Part shown: in pieces, positions 59,935 to 64,000 of the stretch
How the letters are laid out: each line of letters begins with the position of its first letter
How positions within the stretch are numbered: the stretch's first letter is position 1
Assembly (NCBI GenBank): GCA_027563935.2
Contig: CM050450.1
Location: 93,804,439 to 93,868,438 of the forward strand
Source of the DNA: Costus lasius
Taxonomy: Eukaryota; Streptophyta; Magnoliopsida; Zingiberales; Costaceae
DNA length: 64,000 bases
Reading direction: 5' to 3'
The notes under the pieces: model-generated
What the model saw: only the letters and a program-made list of their open reading frames with translations
What the model was told of the DNA's origin: nothing
Databases searched by the model: none
Program-made: the position numbers and the translations under genes

Positions 59935-61841
59935 GCTGTTTTCCCATACCATAACTCATATGGAGTCTTAGAAACTGCCTTGGATGGCACTCGGTTTAGT
60001 ACCTTTGCAGCTGTTTCCTGTGCTAATCCCCAAAAGGAGTAAGGTAGAGTAGCCTGACTCATCATAGAACGAACCATATCTAGTAAGGTTCTGTTCCTCC
60101 TCTCGGACACACCATTCCATTGCGGTGTTCCTGGCGGAGTGAGCTGTGAGATAATCCCACACTCCTTCAGATAGTCAGTAAACTCTCGACTTAGGTATTC
60201 TCCACCTCGATCAGAACGAAGTGCCTTGATATTTCGGCCTAGCTGATTCTGTACTTCATTTTTGAACTCTTTGAACTTGTCAAAAGATTCACTCTTATGT
60301 CTCATTAGATAGACATATCCATACCTACTGAAATCATCAGTAAAGGTAATGAAATACGAATAGCCACCTCTGGCATGTTTACTAAATGGCCCACACACAT
60401 CACTGTGTATTAGGTCAAGTAAACCTGAAGCCCTTTGACCTTTGTGAGAAAAAGGAGCCTTCGTCATTTTACCCATTAAACAAGCTTTGCATGTATCAAT
60501 CTCCTCATAGGAGAATGATCCCAGCAGTCCATGATCATGCAACCGCTTAATGCGTTTCTTGTTAATATGGCCTAAACGACTATGCCATAGCAAGGTGCTG
60601 TCATCAGCATACTTGGCTTTCTTATTATCAATGTTTTGTATAGAACATTCCATGTCCAACATGAATAACCCATTGTTAATTGATCCAGAAGCATAAACAA
60701 TATTATCATAAGAAATTACACACTTTGAAATATTGCATTCAAAGGAAAATCCTTTCCTGACAAGAGCAGGAATAGAGATAATATTTTTCGTAATACTTGG
60801 AACAAAATAACAATTGTCCAGTTCTAGTACAAGTCCAGATGGTAATGAGATGTAATAAACCCCTACAGCAACAGCAGCAACCCGTGCCCCGTTTCCAACT
60901 CGAAGGTCCACCTCATGCTGTCCCACCTGTCTTCTTCTCTTGAGTTCCTGTACATTTGAACAAATGTGAACTCCACATGCAGTGTCCAACACCCATGAAA
61001 TAGAAGAAGAAAACATGACCTCAGTCACAAAAATACCTGAGCCAGAAGCGACGCTTCCCTTCTTGTCTCCTTGGAGCGCTTTACAATCCTTTTTCCAGTG
61101 ACCCAGCTGGCCACAATGGAAACACCTGTTGTCCTTCGACCGCTTGACCTTTTGTTTCAGAGCCTTGCTGTAGTTCTTGACAGGGGCCTTGCCCTTCTTC
61201 CCCTTCTTCTTGTTCCTTGAAGGAAACATCAAGACAGAGGTTGAAGGCTTTCCCTTTAGAGTTTCCTCTGTAGTCAAGAGCATATTCAGCAACTCTACCG
61301 GAGTACAGTCGATCTTGTTCATATTAAAATTAATAATGAACGCATCGAAGGAGGCCGGGAGAGACTGCAAAATAATGTCTACAGCAAGCTCCTGATTGAT
61401 GGTATGCCCCAGTTTTTCTAGAGCCTCTTTGTGCCCAATCATCTTGAGCACATGAGCTCCCACTGGACTCCCTTCAGCCAGTTTGCTCTGAAAGAAAAGC
61501 TTGGTCAGATTATAGCGTTCAGTCCTCGCCTGTGCAGCATACAGCATCTTGAGGTTTGCTATAATTTCTATAGCAGACATATCCTCATGCTGACGCTGTA
61601 GCTGTGGCGTCATAGACGCAAGCATCAGGCAAGCAACATCAATGCTATCATTGACATGCTTTTCATAGGTATCGCGAATCGCCCTTACGGCGTTCGCAGC
61701 GGGTTGAGGCGGTACAGCCGTCTCGAGGACATACAGTTTCCTCTCAGCCTTAAGAACAATCTTAAGGTGTCCGTACCAGTCTGAGAAGTTTGGCCCAGCA
61801 AACTTCTCCCTTTCCAGTAGGGATTGCACATTGAAGCTCAT
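59935..61841 (-). pseudogene. Copia H gag-PR-integrase, truncated by F
   Basis: ATG 61841 (MSFNVQSLLEREKF) opens a frame without lesions for about 635 codons: Gag, CCHC knuckle (CFHCGQLGHWKKDC), protease LDTA, and integrase with its HHCC finger and all three catalytic motifs, ending at YELWYGK where F's LTR starts. The residues after that are LTR-encoded by chance. The reverse transcriptase and RNase H are missing. An extra T near the junction (four T where other copies have three) sits next to F's end. Confidence 0.9.
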
Positions 61842-63670
61842 GGTGTTCGTTGCTGCAGGAATCTACAACAATGCAAGAACAGCAAGGTCAGTATCAATGT
61901 TTAGAATCAATCCAGGACTTAAGAATGATTCTTTTCTCACTATTTTATCTGGCTGAAAAATCCAGCAAAACAGCCCGAAAGAGCAACACTCTTTTAGTGA
62001 GATGGGATCCAGATTTCATACTTGGTCTCCGCGTCCCACTAAGGCGAGATAAGATGCACAGAGATCACAAGCACTAATTTCTGGTAGGCAGTCCCTGCCA
62101 ATCGCCAACCCGTGCGATTCCCCTTCATCTGGGCAATCCAGCAGACTGTGCCAACTGAGTTGGTACAACACAGTCTCTGATCCCTCAGATGGCTGCCTCC
62201 ATGTAGCTCACATATGCTCAGTATGTAGCCTACATGGTCAAGCTGACCTGACCTACTCCCTGGACCACCACGTGCTATGCTGAGCAACGAGAAGCGATAA
62301 ATCCCTTCTCTGTAACACGCAGGTGAAATCACACACCGTCTGAAGATAGATGGACGTGCCCACTGAGTGGGTACAACACGGCTCCAACGATAGTCAGAAC
62401 AGTGAGGTTTCGCGTCAGAAGGCTATCGAGCTTGATATTTTAGCGTTGGATTTTAACGGTCTTTTATCTTCTTAACTATCATGCAAACCCTATGGTGATA
62501 GCAGAAGATGAATAAATCATGCAATTCTAATTATACACTATAAGTAGAAAGCATGCTGATCTTATGTGGTAAAAGCCCATTAACCCTAAGTAAGACCTTA
62601 AGTTAACTTAAGTCTTCACTTTAGCTCTTCTTGGGTCTTTTGCCTCTCATCTGGCCCAGACTAGGGCCTAAGCGCCTTCTGCAGCTCAGGTGCACCCACC
62701 AGGTAGATGCGCCTGTCATAGGGTCGAACCCTAGAGCTCCCACCTGGTCAAGCCTCTGCTGCATGCGCCTCTGCCAACTGTGCTCTGTGCTCATGTCTGA
62801 TTAAACTTACAATTTAATCTATCTAGACATGATTGACTCGCAGGTCAATTACACATTATAAATTAAATAAAAAGTGATGCGCAGATCACAATATAAATTA
62901 ATTTACAATTTTAATCCAGGCTCGCAGGCCCCAGCACAGCAGACATTAAAAGGGCAACCCACATAAGATGAAATAAACAAGCACATGGCATCCACTCAAC
63001 ATGTGATCCATTTAACAAGAAAATAAAATTTTTGAAAACCCATTGGCATCAATTTTAATTTTCTTATGTGCCCTACAACCTTACAACGGTCCATTGATAG
63101 GGATCCACTCATCCATCTAGTCAGATCCACTGCCCTTGCATGCACCAAGTCCTAACTGACTTGAGTTGACCTAATGGTCAACCATGCATGCGCCAAGGGC
63201 TGAACAACCCTCATGAGTTCTGGCAAGCGGGTGTGACCCCGGGCCTAACTCATGTGCGTTCACAGGTTGTCTCAACCAGACCTCGCTACACGCCCTTGAT
63301 GCAGTCGACCTATAGCCACCTCGTGCTTGCGCACAGGTGCTATCTGGTCAACCCATCTAGGCTGTCAGATGGTCTGATCAAACTATTTGGATCCTACCTA
63401 GAAGATGACTTCAACCCCATCAACCCGTCTAAGGGTTTATAGTGGGCGCTTAGATCTAATATGAGGCGCGCAAGTGATCAAGTTTTAAGAAAACAAACCA
63501 CAACAAGCGCATACATGATACATGCGCCAAGATACATCATATTAACAACAATAAGCATGTAGTTAGGCAAGTAATCAACCATTAGATCTACTCATAAGCG
63601 CATTCATGGATCAAACATGAAGATCAAGCAATCATATGAACAAGCAATAACCGCATGCTCTAATATCAAT
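61842..63670 (-). other. Copia H leader and mutated primer site
   Basis: The 1.83-kb leader has hairpins at 62356-62374 and 62148-62166 and the SINE-like T-arm at 62719-62733. The primer site on the minus strand reads TGATATTAGAGC, two transitions from the exact site in A, E, F and G, which would weaken priming. Confidence 0.85.
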
Positions 63671-64000
63671 TGAAAGTCCCCTTCAAGGGGGAGCGAAACC
63701 CTAATTGGTGGCACATTTTTTTTTTATTTTGAAACGGAAGCAAGGGTTTCAAAGGATCTCATGTGATATTCATATGATCAACTTGAAATGACTTGCAAAG
63801 AGATGCGAGTGATCTTACTATAGCCATGAATAAGGAGGTGGCTTGGAAGAGAAAGAATCAAATGCTTCTTCTCCAAAGGTACCGCACACAAGAAGAGAGA
63901 TGGCTTCTTCTTGTTGATCTTTGTGCTAGCAAAGATCTTCAAGTATCCTTGTCGAATGGAAGGGATGAGAGATGAGATGCTTGCTTCGCCGAGAGCTCCT
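63671..64000 (-). repeat. Copia H 5' LTR (partial)
   Basis: Starts TGAAAGTCCCCTTCAAGG and continues past the window end. Compared with 20689-21018 it shows about three substitutions and a T-run length change. Confidence 0.9.

Larger units (their letters stand above)
59935..64000 (-). mobile_element. Copia H: 5' half, runs off the window
   Basis: Gag-pol from the start to the integrase motif YELWYGK, leader, degenerate primer site (63657-63668) and the first 330 bp of the 5' LTR. Cut on the left by F. The LTR portion matches D's 3' LTR at about 99%. Confidence 0.88.

Noticed and set aside
1..64000. Host protein-coding genes or a non-transposon gene cluster
   Set aside because: Every sizeable coding region matches gag-pol or Athila ORF sequence, and every remaining stretch is an LTR, leader or spacer.

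Overview
This window is a stack of nested LTR retrotransposons from a flowering-plant nuclear genome. I see no host gene, no functional tRNA or rRNA gene and no bacterial-type feature. The evidence for a plant is an Athila-type Ty3 element, a chromodomain-bearing Ty3 (Tekay/Del-like) element, TNT1-94-like copia polyproteins, primer sites matching plant initiator tRNA-Met, and 5-bp target-site duplications (TSDs) at most element ends. The species cannot be named from the sequence alone.

The oldest layer is an Athila-type element on the minus strand (1-16136). Its integrase C-terminus lies at 13443-13680 and 15380-16136. A spacer rich in the palindrome ACGGTACCGT follows, then an ATHILA ORF-1-like frame in three pieces (12421-12191, 3015-2794, 451-1). 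It is interrupted by a 2.34-kb solo Ty3-type LTR (452-2793, TSD GTGGT), full-length copia A (3016-12190, plus strand, TSD GTCAT), a solo copia LTR B (13681-15379, TSD TAAAC), and copia C, which starts at 16137 and probably continues past the window.

From 16137 to the end there are further members of the same copia family. C (minus) is cut at 20688 by D (minus). D's 3' LTR is split by a very young, intact-looking Ty3 element (21068-32043, minus, TSD GAAGT, near-identical 3,235-bp LTRs, one 1,464-codon gag-pol frame). D's integrase is cut at 35504 by E (35505-44639, minus, complete). E abuts the reverse-transcriptase start of F (minus), whose leader holds the complete plus-strand copy G (47531-56812, TSD GCCTT). 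F's 5' LTR ends inside the integrase of H (minus), whose 5' LTR runs off the right end. E's two flanks do not match, and D and H overlap in content, so the D-E-F-H chain looks like a recombination or deletion product, or an assembly join.

The copia family is built alike in every copy: LTRs of about 1.7 kb, a tRNA-Met primer site, an unusually long (about 1.8 kb) leader, one gag-PR-INT-RT-RNase H frame of about 1,293 codons, and a short polypurine tract. No copy is fully open. A and E each have one nonsense codon, G has one nonsense codon and one frameshift, F is frameshifted and truncated, and D has two nonsense codons. C and H are open in the parts present.

The best candidates for undescribed biology are RNA structures in this family. 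One is a GNRA-tetraloop hairpin kept in all ten LTRs that cover the site, with a compensatory stem change. The other is a pair of leader hairpins that differ from each other by one compensatory base-pair swap in every copy examined.
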